DNA from: Eubacterium sp. CAG:252
Lineage (GTDB): Bacteria > Bacillota > Clostridia > Lachnospirales > Lachnospiraceae
NCBI GenBank assembly: GCA_000436535.1
Contig: FR886343.1
Location: 68,067 to 132,066, forward strand
DNA: 64,000 bases
Direction: 5' to 3'
Numbering within the stretch: the stretch's first letter is position 1; every line of letters starts with the position of its first letter. Under the pieces are notes generated by a model. The model ran no database searches. It worked only from the letters and a program-made list of their open reading frames with translations, and was not told where the DNA came from. Below, piece by piece: positions 27,486-35,644 of the stretch. Made by a program: the position numbers and the translations under genes.

Positions 27486-28043
27486 TTATATAGTTGATAA
27501 GAAATATTCGTGTATGCGGGTATCGCCTGTTAATTCAGGGTGGAAAGAAAGTCCAATCTGATTATTGTATCTGGCGGCAACAATATGATTATCTACTGTT
27601 GCAAGCACTTCAACACCGTCACTGGCATTTTTGATATAAGGTGCTCTTATAAATGTCATAGGATAATTGCCGATATGCTTGATATCAGCGTTAGTTACAA
27701 AGCTTGAAAGTTGTCTTCCGTAAGCGTTACGCTTAACGGTAACAGGAAGCGTTCCTATATGGACTGTGTCATCATCTGCTATATGTTCAGAGAGAAGTAT
27801 AAGTCCAGCGCAGGTTGCAAGTGTTGGAAGACCATTACTAATCATATTCTTAATGTCATTCATCATATCAAGCTTGTTAAGTAACTGTCCCTGAACAGTA
27901 CTTTCACCGCCGGGAAGTATAAGTCCATCAAGACCTTTGAGGTCATCTTTTTGTCTTATTTCTATTGCTGTATGTCCGATTTTTTCAATCATATGCTCGT
28001 GCTCAATAAAAGCACCCTGAACAGCAAGTACACCTATTTTCAT
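27486..28043 (-). CDS. pdxT: Pyridoxal 5'-phosphate synthase glutaminase subunit
   Basis: PdxT releases ammonia from glutamine and channels it to PdxS for vitamin B6 synthesis. The 185-residue class I amidotransferase has the oxyanion motif ILPGGEST (about 45), the nucleophile cysteine in TLATCAGLILL (about 78) and the His-Glu pair in SFHPELTGD near the end. The start at 28043 follows GAGG; a 12-residue longer frame lacks a site. It is downstream of pdxS on the minus strand, with a hairpin in the gap. Confidence 0.96.
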   Translation of the reverse strand: MKIGVLAVQGAFIEHEHMIEKIGHTAIEIRQKDDLKGLDGLILPGGESTVQGQLLNKLDMMNDIKNMISNGLPTLATCAGLILLSEHIADDDTVHIGTLPVTVKRNAYGRQLSSFVTNADIKHIGNYPMTFIRAPYIKNASDGVEVLATVDNHIVAARYNNQIGLSFHPELTGDTRIHEYFLSTI

Positions 28044-28116
28044 AGTAATCCTCATTTCTGCGCAAAATAAATTTTTCACACTACTCTTATTTTTATATGC
28101 GCTTGTATTGATAAAT

Positions 28117-28168
28117 GCCGTTCAGAAATAATCTTTAAAATAGTATGTATTTTGAGGTCCTGAACGGC
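28117..28168 (-). promoter_or_regulatory. Hairpin between pdxS and pdxT
   Basis: GCCGTTCAG (28117-28125) pairs with CTGAACGGC (28160-28168), and AAAATA/TATTTT pairs inside. The T run lies on the plus-strand side, so for the minus-strand transcript this is not a classical terminator. It may tune pdxT expression or protect the pdxS message. Confidence 0.5.
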
Positions 28169-28177
28169 TTTTTGATT

Positions 28178-29056
28178 TTAACGTCCACGTTCTTCCATAA
28201 TTATCTGTATTTCGCTAGGGTTGATACCTACCATAGCCTCGCCAAGGTCTTCTGATAACCTGGCAATAAGTGCGGCATCCTGATAATTAGTAACAGCCTG
28301 AACAATAGCGGATGCACGTTTTGCAGGATTACCTGACTTGAATATACCAGAACCTACGAATACACCCTCAGCACCAAGCTGCATCATAAGGGCAGCGTCA
28401 GCAGGAGTGGCAACACCGCCAGCGGCAAAGTTGACAACCGGAAGTTTTCCGTTATCGTGAACATAAAGTACAAGGTCATAAGGCACTTGTAACTGTTTAG
28501 CCTCCTCAAAAAGTTCATCCTTCTGCATAGATGTAATCTTGCGGATTTCAGAATTCATTTTTCTCATATGGCGGACAGCCTGAACAACATCGCCAGTACC
28601 CGGTTCGCCCTTAGTTCTAATCATAGAAGCACCCTCGTTAATTCTTCTTAAAGCCTCACCTAAGTCCCTTGCACCACATACAAATGGCACATTGAACTGT
28701 GTCTTATCAATATGATAAATGTCATCGGCAGGAGAAAGCACTTCTGACTCATCAATATAATCAATCTCAATAGCCTGTAAAATCTGGGCTTCAACAAAAT
28801 GACCGATACGGCATTTAGCCATAACAGGGATACTTACAGCCTCCTGAATTCCCTTAATCATCTTAGGGTCACTCATACGTGATACACCACCGGCAGCTCT
28901 TATATCAGCAGGTATTCTCTCAAGTGCCATAACAGCACAGGCACCAGCCGCCTCTGCTATCTTAGCCTGTTCAGGAGTTGTTACATCCATAATAACGCCG
29001 CCCTTTAACATCTGTGCAAGTCCTTTGTTTAATTCGTACTGGGAATTAGTTGTCAT
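28178..29056 (-). CDS. pdxS: Pyridoxal 5'-phosphate synthase lyase subunit
   Basis: PdxS builds PLP from ribose 5-phosphate, glyceraldehyde 3-phosphate and ammonia in a dodecamer with PdxT. The 292-residue length is standard. Seen: [20 protein letters not shown], the lysine motif [15 protein letters not shown] (about 80), the second lysine in [11 protein letters not shown] (about 150) and [20 protein letters not shown]. It is the first gene of the divergent minus-strand operon pdxS-pdxT. No PdxR-type regulator is nearby. Confidence 0.97.
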   Translation of the reverse strand: MTTNSQYELNKGLAQMLKGGVIMDVTTPEQAKIAEAAGACAVMALERIPADIRAAGGVSRMSDPKMIKGIQEAVSIPVMAKCRIGHFVEAQILQAIEIDYIDESEVLSPADDIYHIDKTQFNVPFVCGARDLGEALRRINEGASMIRTKGEPGTGDVVQAVRHMRKMNSEIRKITSMQKDELFEEAKQLQVPYDLVLYVHDNGKLPVVNFAAGGVATPADAALMMQLGAEGVFVGSGIFKSGNPAKRASAIVQAVTNYQDAALIARLSEDLGEAMVGINPSEIQIIMEERGR

Positions 29057-29405
29057 AATAATTAACCTCGTTTCTTTATATTGATAAATGTTATTTCATA
29101 ATTGGTTAAAATGTACCGCGTATATGCTTTAGCGGTAATTCAATTAACTTGCGACTATAATAAGACTTATCTGAATATATGGGAATGTTCAATATAAAGA
29201 AGTTTAGTAATGTCAGTTGGTATTAAACTGGTATTTGATTATAAAGCGTGAGGTTGGAATATGACAAGGTCAGATGCAAAGAGATAAATTTTCTAAAAGA
29301 GAAAATAATACTTTATTAGGTTTTACAAATAGATTGAATAAAATTAGAATATAATTATTAAGCTCCTTTGTTCAAAAATAATATTCTTAGTAAATTATTC
29401 TATTA
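29057..29405. other. Intergenic space, nothing clear
   Basis: About 350 AT-rich bases between the pdxS start and the XRE promoter. I see no open frame of note and no strong hairpin. It should hold the pdxS promoter, which I could not place with confidence. Confidence 0.4.
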
Positions 29406-29434
29406 TTGACAATACAACAAATTTGTTGTAATAT
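29406..29434 (+). promoter_or_regulatory. Promoter with a palindromic operator upstream of the XRE gene
   Basis: A consensus TTGACA (29406-29411), a 17-base spacer and TAATAT (29429-29434). The spacer holds a perfect 18-bp palindrome TACAACAAATTTGTTGTA (29413-29430), which reaches into the -10 box. This is the classic layout for autorepression by the XRE protein encoded next. Confidence 0.8.
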
Positions 29435-29504
29435 GAATTTATAAACAAGGGGAGGAAAAGAAAGCTCTAAAGGCAGTAGTGAAAATTTTGAAGGAGGAAT
29501 AATT

Positions 29505-29822
29505 ATGAGCAAATTCTTTGATGATACAATGCAAGGTTTGTTAGAAGCAGTAGCGATTAATCAAAAGCAAATTCCTGTTCAGAAAGTAGATGGTTTACAA
29601 GCTGATACTTTTCGTGCGGAAGATATAGAAAGCAATTTAATTGATAGTGTTGTAAAAATAAGAAAAGAGTCTAATATTTCTCAAAAGGAATTAGCAGATT
29701 TAACAGAAAGCAAGCAACAAAGCATTTCACGGTTTGAGAAGAAAATGCACAGTCCTTCGTTAATTTTATTTGTAAAAATCATTGATGCGCTTGGTTATAA
29801 AATGGAACTTGTGAAAAAGTAA
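29505..29822 (+). CDS. XRE family helix-turn-helix regulator, antitoxin-like
   Basis: A 105-residue protein with an N-terminal region (MSKFFDDTMQGLLEAVAI) and a C-terminal HTH_3 domain (about 45-100) with SNISQKELADLTESKQQSIS. The layout is like HigA-type or solitary XRE antitoxins, but no toxin gene is adjacent. Its promoter contains a perfect palindrome, so it probably represses itself. Codon use is more AT-rich than the flanking genes, and the following DUF4272 gene lacks its N-terminus, so the regulator may be an insertion. A strong GGAGG site precedes the ATG. Confidence 0.85.
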   Translation: MSKFFDDTMQGLLEAVAINQKQIPVQKVDGLQADTFRAEDIESNLIDSVVKIRKESNISQKELADLTESKQQSISRFEKKMHSPSLILFVKIIDALGYKMELVKK

Positions 29823-29842
29823 TTATATTTAATGATATTAAA

Positions 29843-30124
29843 ATGTCAGATGATATATGTGATTGTGAGAAAGCGACTGCATTGTTATCAGAAAAGGCAG
29901 ATTATAATGAATTCAAAAAATCCTGCCGCTTAAGAAGCATAGATGAGATACTTGATATGACAGACCTGTACTTCCGCTATCACTGGGCATGTGTTGAGAA
30001 AAGATTAAAGCCTGAAACACAGACAGGAAACCTTAATCCAGATGTTGTTATAGAGCGCAGAAAAGCACTTGAATGGGTTATCAGCGATGAATATGACTGG
30101 AATGATATAGCACTTAATACATAA
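29843..30124 (+). pseudogene. DUF4272 C-terminal fragment
   Basis: The 93 codons match only the C-terminal third of DUF4272 proteins (normally about 200 residues or more): RSIDEILDMTDLYFRYHWAC, then VVIERRKALEWVI and a final YDWNDIALNT. No ribosome site precedes ATG 29843. The frame stays open upstream to the end of the XRE gene, so the N-terminal part is missing. Codon use is like the chromosomal neighbours, unlike the XRE gene. It is most likely a remnant cut when the XRE segment arrived, though a short functional form cannot be excluded. Confidence 0.65.
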
Positions 30125-30202
30125 ATGTCTGAATAATTGCAGATAAATTGTAAAAACACTATGCTATATGAATAATATGTAGTATGATAATAAAGTGTAA
30201 GT

Positions 30203-30275
30203 CATAGCTTATAAATAAAGCTATGCAAAATATAGACAGTTACATTTCAGGGGTGAATACAATCAGAAGGTAACT
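30203..30275 (+). promoter_or_regulatory. Structured leader upstream of trpB2
   Basis: CATAGCTT (30203-30210) pairs with AAGCTATG (30218-30225), and AGTTAC (30238-30243) pairs with GTAACT (30270-30275), close to the AGGAGG-type site. A third weaker pairing lies before them. I could not match it to a known riboswitch, and no T-box motif is present. Confidence 0.4.
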
Positions 30276-30292
30276 AATAATGGGAGGAAGTA

Positions 30293-31681
30293 ATGAACAC
30301 TAACAAAGAAATACCTTACAAAATCTATCTTGAGGAAAGTGAGCTGCCAAAGTACTGGTACAATATGCGTGCTGATATGAAGAATAAACCGGCACCACTG
30401 CTTAACTCTAAGACATTAAAGCCTATGACAAAGGAGGAGCTCAGTGCAGTATTCTGTGATGAGTTAATAGAACAGGAGTTAGATGATACTAATGCCTATA
30501 TTCCTATTCCGGAAGAGATTATAGATTTCTATAAAATGTACAGGCCATCACCACTTGTAAGAGCATATTGCCTTGAAAAGAAGCTTCAGACACCAGCTAA
30601 GATATACTATAAGTTTGAGGGAAATAATACAAGCGGAAGCCATAAGCTTAATTCAGCAATAGCACAGGCTTACTATGCAAAGAAGCAGGGACTTAAGGGT
30701 GTCACAACAGAAACAGGAGCAGGTCAGTGGGGAACAGCGCTTTCTATGGCAAGTGCTTACTTTGGTCTTGACTGTCAGGTATATATGGTAAAGTGCTCTT
30801 ATGAGCAGAAGCCATTCAGACGTGAAGTTATGAGAACATATGGAGCTAAAGTCACACCATCACCTAGCACAACTACAGAGATAGGAAGAAAAATCTTAGA
30901 GGAATTTCCGGGAACTACAGGAAGTCTTGGATGTGCTATATCAGAGGCTGTTGAGGCAGAGTCAAAGCAGGAGGGCTACCGTTATGTATTAGGAAGTGTC
31001 CTTAATCAGGTACTTCTTCACCAGACAGTTATCGGACTTGAAACAAAGGCAGCTCTTGATAAGTATAATATAGTTCCGGATATGATTATTGGATGTGCCG
31101 GAGGTGGTTCTAACCTTGGCGGACTTATAGCACCATTTGTCGGAGAAAAGTTAAGAGGCGAAAAGGACTATCAGTTAATAGCCGTAGAGCCAGCTTCATG
31201 CCCTACACTTACAAGAGGTGTGTTTGCATACGATTACTGCGATACTGGTAAAGTGTGTCCATTAGCTAAAATGTATACACTTGGAAGCGGCTTTATTCCA
31301 TCACCTAACCATGCAGGCGGACTTCGTTACCATGGTATGAATCCGGTGCTTTCGCAGCTTTATCATGATGGTGTTATCGAAGCCAGAAGTGTTGAGCAGA
31401 CAGAAGTATTTGCGGCAGCAGAAGAATTTGCAAGAATTGAAGGTATACTTCCAGCGCCAGAGAGCAGCCACGCCATAAGAGCAGCCATAGATGAGGCGCT
31501 CAAGTGCAAGGAAACAGGTGAGGAAAAGACTATCGTATTCGGACTTACAGGAACAGGTTACTTTGATATGGTGGCATATGGTAAGTTCAATGATGGCAAT
31601 ATGTCAGACTACATACCTACAGATGAAGACCTTGCTAGGGGAATAAGCGGAATTCCAAGATTTGAAGGAAATGAATTTTAA
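30293..31681 (+). CDS. trpB2: TrpB2-type tryptophan synthase beta chain
   Basis: A PLP-dependent enzyme of 462 residues, longer than classical TrpB (about 400). It belongs to the TrpB2 branch by its N-terminal extension and RPSPLVRAYCLEKKLQ. The PLP lysine is in NTSGSHKLNSA (about 119), and the phosphate-binding GCAGGGSNLGG is near 268. TrpB2 can make tryptophan from indole and serine, and some act on O-phosphoserine. No trpA or other trp gene is adjacent, so a salvage role is plausible. GGGAGG lies 6 bases upstream. Confidence 0.9.
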   Translation: MNTNKEIPYKIYLEESELPKYWYNMRADMKNKPAPLLNSKTLKPMTKEELSAVFCDELIEQELDDTNAYIPIPEEIIDFYKMYRPSPLVRAYCLEKKLQTPAKIYYKFEGNNTSGSHKLNSAIAQAYYAKKQGLKGVTTETGAGQWGTALSMASAYFGLDCQVYMVKCSYEQKPFRREVMRTYGAKVTPSPSTTTEIGRKILEEFPGTTGSLGCAISEAVEAESKQEGYRYVLGSVLNQVLLHQTVIGLETKAALDKYNIVPDMIIGCAGGGSNLGGLIAPFVGEKLRGEKDYQLIAVEPASCPTLTRGVFAYDYCDTGKVCPLAKMYTLGSGFIPSPNHAGGLRYHGMNPVLSQLYHDGVIEARSVEQTEVFAAAEEFARIEGILPAPESSHAIRAAIDEALKCKETGEEKTIVFGLTGTGYFDMVAYGKFNDGNMSDYIPTDEDLARGISGIPRFEGNEF

Positions 31682-31719
31682 TTAAGGTGTAAATGTATAA
31701 AGGAGGAAATCATATAGCA

Positions 31720-32595
31720 TTGACAGAACAGGATAAAAAGCTGCTTGAAGAATATGAGAGAATTACAGAGAGAAATGTTATATCAATAACAATAGATGAA
31801 GAAAAAACATCGGGAATTACAGATAGTAAGTTTGGTGGAGTTCCATACTGGGATATGCAAAAAGAATATCCAAAGTCAGATAAAGGTGAGATGCTTATGA
31901 TGCTTGCACAGATTAATCTTGATGAGCTGAACCGTGATGGCTATAATCCGGATGGTAAGCTGCCAAAGACAGGTATGCTTCAGTTCTTTATCGATATATA
32001 TGATAATGATGGTACATATGGTTTACAGGACTGGGAGGCTAAGGAAGATGATACAGGTAAGCTTTTACAGAATGGTCACAGAGTTATATATCATAAGAGC
32101 ATAGATTATAATGTGTCACCACAGGAAGTTGAAAGCCTTGGAATACCGGTGTGTACCAATCTTGACGAAGATTTATATCCTCCAATAGCGAAAGAAAGTG
32201 CGATAAAGTTTGAACTTAAGAAAGGTCACTGTAATTCTGAAGATTATGCATGTGAAAAGTATTTAAGGCAGGCGGCAGATAATATAGGTATTACAGTTGA
32301 TGAAGATAAGTTACGCTTAGACTGTGAGGCTTCTGGTGTAATTCACGAACTTGAGGAATATTTTGAGGACTGCTGTGGTCATATGATGTTTGGAAGCCCT
32401 TACTTTACACAGTATGACCCAAGAAGCTATAAAGAAAATCTTGAGAAGTATAATATATGTCTTTTCCAGATGGATACAGATGACGATGCAGAAATAATGT
32501 GGGGAGATTCAGGAGTTGCCAACTTCTTTATACAGGAGAAGGATTTGGCGGCAGAGGACTTTTCAGATGTGCTGTATAACTGGGATTGTTGTTAA
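31720..32595 (+). CDS. DUF1963 (YwqG-like) protein, TTG start
   Basis: A 291-residue protein like Bacillus YwqG, with FGGVPYWDMQKEYPK, MLMMLAQINLDEL and LQFFIDIYDNDGTYG in the N-terminal half and an acidic C-terminus. The function is unknown. The only well-placed start is TTG 31720, ten bases after AAAGGAGGAAA; ATG 31693 lies before that site and cannot use it. It is eleven bases downstream of trpB2 when measured to the open frame, so it may be in the same transcript. A strong terminator follows. Confidence 0.85.
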   Translation: MTEQDKKLLEEYERITERNVISITIDEEKTSGITDSKFGGVPYWDMQKEYPKSDKGEMLMMLAQINLDELNRDGYNPDGKLPKTGMLQFFIDIYDNDGTYGLQDWEAKEDDTGKLLQNGHRVIYHKSIDYNVSPQEVESLGIPVCTNLDEDLYPPIAKESAIKFELKKGHCNSEDYACEKYLRQAADNIGITVDEDKLRLDCEASGVIHELEEYFEDCCGHMMFGSPYFTQYDPRSYKENLEKYNICLFQMDTDDDAEIMWGDSGVANFFIQEKDLAAEDFSDVLYNWDCC

Positions 32596-32630
32596 TTGAA
32601 TAATGAGTTTACATATTAAATGAAAGATTT

Positions 32631-32662
32631 AATCAGGCTGTCGGTTGGATAGCCTGATTTTT
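32631..32662 (+). terminator. Rho-independent terminator after the DUF1963 gene
   Basis: A perfect 9-bp stem AATCAGGCT / AGCCTGATT (32631-32639, 32651-32659) runs into six T. Confidence 0.92.
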
Positions 32663-33060
32663 TAAGGTTTATGCCAGATTTTTAGTAATTCTCCATTGCA
32701 TAGTTTTATCTGTATTTCAAAGACGTATTTTTAATTTCTTTAATTTATAAGAAGTGCGCATAGCAATAATATAATTTTGTCTGTAGTTCTAGTATACAAT
32801 TTTTCTCCTAATATTTATTTATAATTAGAAATCAAAATTATGATGATTAAGTAAATAAATACTGTCATTCAATCATAAATAATGTATCATTTATTATATA
32901 TCATATAAAACACAACTATCTTATAATTAAATACGCTGATGTATTCTGGTTGTCATATATCTAATGGATATTCTTTTTGTTTAAAAGGCAGATATACTGA
33001 CAAACTAATATAAGTGTACATCAGGATATTAAATTAATCATTGAATGGAGTTAATAAGAT
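32663..33060. other. AT-rich spacer at the left edge of the accessory island
   Basis: About 400 very AT-rich bases with no open frame or strong hairpin. Base composition shifts here relative to the preceding genes. It should contain the promoter of the recombinase gene. Confidence 0.4.
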
Positions 33061-33240
33061 ATGTTTGGAATGGTAGAAAATAAGGATATAAGAGGAAAGG
33101 GTATAAGTGATAATTATGAGTGTCAGAAACGTATAATAACCAGCAGCACTCTTGAATACTTTAGGAAAATGCTGATAATGGCGGAAAAAGAAATACAGAC
33201 GATTGATAAATATGTAAGGGATATTAAAAAACTTATGACA

Positions 33241-33706
33241 TATGCCAAAGGACAGAGCATAAATAAAGAAATGCTGCTTAAGTATAAAGACTATCTTCAA
33301 AAATGCGGCAAATATAAAATATCGAGCATTAACTCATATCTGGCAGCAGTCAATCATTTCTGTGAAGTGATGGAGTGGACGGATATAAGAGTCAAGATGA
33401 TAAAAGTCCAGAGAGAAACATTTGTACCAGAAAATAAAGAAATAACAATGCATGAATACGAAAAGCTTGTAAGTATGCCAGAGGACAGAGCATAAGTAAA
33501 GAAATGCTGCTTAAGTATAAAGAATATCTTCAAAAATGCGGTAAATATAAAATATCGAGCATTAACTCATATCTGGCAGCAGTCAATCATTTCTGTGAGG
33601 TAATGGGGTGGACGGATATAAGAGTCAAGATGATAAAAGTGCAGAGAGAAACATTTATACCAGAAAATAAAGAAATAACAATGCATGAATACGAAAAGCT
33701 TGTAAA
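33241..33706 (+). repeat. Direct duplication A in the recombinase gene, 233-bp period
   Basis: Copies 33241-33473 and 33474-33706 encode the core-binding region (LLKYKDYLQKCGKYKISSIN in copy 1). They differ at scattered bases, for example E/G and V/I changes and several silent ones. The period is not a multiple of three, so the first frame ends soon after the junction at 33494. Confidence 0.92.
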
Positions 33707-33796
33707 AACAGCTTACAAAAAAGGTGATAAACGACTGGCACTTATAATAGAAACACTTGGAAGTACAGGAATACGAATAAGTGAGCTGAGGCACAT

Positions 33797-34284
33797 AACA
33801 GTTGAGTCGTTAAAGTATGGAATGGCAGACCTTCATAATAAAGGGAAAGTAAGACGGATACTGTATCCGAGCGAGCTGCTAAGGATACTCAGGGAATATG
33901 TAAAGGAAAAGCATATCTGTAGTGGCAGTATATTTATAACGTCAAAAGGCAACCCAGTAAACCGCAGTAATGTGTGGCGGATGATGAAGAATCTGTGCCG
34001 CGATGCAGGAGTCAGTGAAGAAAAAGTGTATCCGCACTATAACGGTTGAGTCGCTAAAGTATGGAATGGCAGACCTCCATAATAAAGGAAAAGTAAGGCG
34101 GATACTGTATCCGAGTGAGCTGCTGAGGATACTCAGGGAATATGTAAAGGAAAAGCATATCTATAGTGGCAGCATATTTATAACGTCAAAGGGTAATCCG
34201 ATAAACCGCAGTAACGTCTGGCGAATGATGAAAAATCTGTGCCGCGATGCAGGAGTCAGTGAAGAAAAAGTGTATCCGCACAGT
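33797..34284 (+). repeat. Direct duplication B in the recombinase gene, 244-bp period
   Basis: Copies about 33797-34040 and 34041-34284 encode the stretch from the catalytic arginine region to just before the HxxR motif. About 18 differences by eye, of which about 16 are silent (C/Y and V/I are the exceptions). The shift of one base returns the frame to that of the first open frame, since 233 + 244 is divisible by three. Confidence 0.92.
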
Positions 34285-34290
34285 ATGCGA

Positions 34291-34514
34291 CATCTATTTG
34301 CAAGAAGCTTCTACAAAATAAAAAATGACATAGCAAAGCTTGCCGATGTCTTAGGACACAGCAGTATCGACACCACGAGAATATATATAAAGACAACGGG
34401 ACCACCTTTTCGCCAGAAGCTTTTATAAAATAAAGAACGATATAGCAAAACTTGCAGATGTCCTTGGACACAGCAGTATCGACACCACGAGAATATATAT
34501 AAAGACAACAGGTA
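34291..34514 (+). repeat. Direct duplication C in the recombinase gene, 112-bp period
   Basis: Copies 34291-34402 and 34403-34514 encode HLFARSFY to the tyrosine motif RIYIKTT. From residue ARS onward about ten base differences are seen and all are silent. The second copy continues into the natural C-terminus and stop at 34589-34591. Confidence 0.92.
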
Positions 34515-34663
34515 AAGAACATAAAAGGCAGCTTAATAAGATGAAAATGGTGCTTGGGACGAGGTTGAGAGAGGGGTGGAATGCGATGTAGGAAAGATGA
34601 AATATAAAGAATTAAATATGATAATAGAAAATGCAAATGATTAAAGGTGAAAATAATAGGCAG

Positions 34664-34689
34664 ATTACATAATAAATATTATGTTGTAT
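34664..34689. repeat. Near-palindromic site, left member of an inverted pair
   Basis: An arm-spacer-arm dyad. It contains TAATAAATATTATGTTGTA (34670-34688), which occurs perfectly inverted at 35039-35057. It sits 80 bases after the broken recombinase gene. Its form resembles a tyrosine-recombinase core site, or an operator. Confidence 0.6.
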
Positions 34690-35038
34690 TATCATAAACC
34701 TTAACAGATGATAGCACATCATTAATGATAAAACAAGAGAATAATACATATTTTTATATAAAAAACAATAATTCGACATAAAAGTATAGTGAAAATCAGC
34801 CGTAAGGACATATATTGTCATATAAGAAGCAATAAAAATCTAATAAAATCCAGAATATATAACATACCAAATACAATAATTATATTTATATCTGACAGAT
34901 GTATCTTTACAAATATATAAAATCATATTTTACAAATCGAATAATCAAATACTGCCAGTATAGAAATAAATAAAAAGGCAGGAATAATCATACATTCATA
35001 CCTAATCAGGTAATTATCCCATAAAGAATAAAGGTACG
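34690..35038. other. About 350-bp segment between the inverted sites
   Basis: Very AT-rich, with no open frame supported by a ribosome site. One weak hairpin is seen near 34981-35020. No convincing promoter was found in either direction. If the two flanking sites are recombined, this is the piece that would invert. Confidence 0.4.
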
Positions 35039-35064
35039 TACAACATAATATTTATTACGTTGTA
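35039..35064. repeat. Near-palindromic site, right member of the inverted pair
   Basis: A 26-bp dyad with one mismatch: TACAACATAATA (35039-35050), TT, TATTACGTTGTA (35053-35064). The first 19 bases are the reverse complement of 34670-34688. The outer half-sites TACAAC/GTTGTA also occur in the operator at 29413. It lies 53 bases upstream of an XRE gene, so an operator role competes with a recombination role. Confidence 0.65.
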
Positions 35065-35116
35065 TGAGTGATAAGACAATCTTAGCAGAATCAAAAATGA
35101 TTGCAGGTGAGGTGTT

Positions 35117-35425
35117 ATGCGAATCAATAGAGAAGATTACATAATCGAACGCGATTATAGAAAGAAAAGACTTGAAGAATTCCAGGAAGCTATTCAGGAA
35201 AATTTAAGAGGAGTATCTACAGAAATTATAAGTGAATTAGTAGAAGAAAGAGAACGTCAGAATCTTACGCAGAAGGATGTAGCAGATATAACAGGTATAC
35301 TTCCATACAATCTTGCAAGATTTGAGACTGGTACACGTATTCCTACACTCATGGTGCTTGAAAAGTATGCTTCTGCACTGGATAAACATATAGAGATAAG
35401 ATTGTGTGATAACACAAAAAAGTAA
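35117..35425 (+). CDS. XRE family helix-turn-helix regulator at the polysaccharide locus
   Basis: A 102-residue protein with a basic helical N-terminus (about 1-35) and an HTH_3 domain (about 40-95) containing NLTQKDVADITGILPYNLAR. It resembles small XRE regulators found with integrases and HigA-like antitoxins; no toxin partner is adjacent. It stands directly before the capsule cluster, behind the 26-bp near-palindrome, and so is a candidate regulator of either. GAGGTG precedes the ATG. Confidence 0.85.
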   Translation: MRINREDYIIERDYRKKRLEEFQEAIQENLRGVSTEIISELVEERERQNLTQKDVADITGILPYNLARFETGTRIPTLMVLEKYASALDKHIEIRLCDNTKK

Positions 35426-35644
35426 ATTAAATATAAAACTTTATATGATGGAACGTTTTTTTACAGCAGAAGGATGTATTAGCTGGTAGTGAAGATAAAA
35501 TGTCACATCTATATAGAAAAGAAAGAAAGCTATGCGCAAGGGAATGCTGAATGACAATTTGAGCAGGAGATAAATGTAAGCGTTGGGGTGGAGATAGTGT
35601 AGAAAATATAGATGAGAATAGATAGAGGAACAGATAGAGAAGTT

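Larger units (their letters stand above)
33061..34591 (+). pseudogene. Tyrosine recombinase (integrase) broken by three direct duplications
   Basis: Three overlapping open frames (33061-33495, 33504-34049, 34003-34428) and a fourth tail up to TAG 34589 encode parts of one XerC/D-like recombinase. Repeated segments of 233, 244 and 112 bp each shift the frame. Subtracting 589 from 1531 bases gives 942, a perfect 313-residue gene. It contains a SAM-like N-terminal domain and the catalytic R (TGIRISELRH), K (HNKGKVRRI), HxxR (HSMRHLFARSFY), H (LGHSSIDTTR) and Y (RIYIKTT). As it stands no product is full-length. Copy differences are mostly synonymous, so the copies come from genes that were functional when they diverged. 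GGAG precedes the first ATG. Confidence 0.9.

Noticed and set aside
29505..30124. Toxin-antitoxin pair (XRE plus downstream gene)
   Set aside because: The downstream frame is a DUF4272 fragment, not a known toxin, and lacks a ribosome site.
33061..34591. Three separate small integrase genes
   Set aside because: The frames overlap in content and join to exactly one 313-residue recombinase when duplicates are removed.
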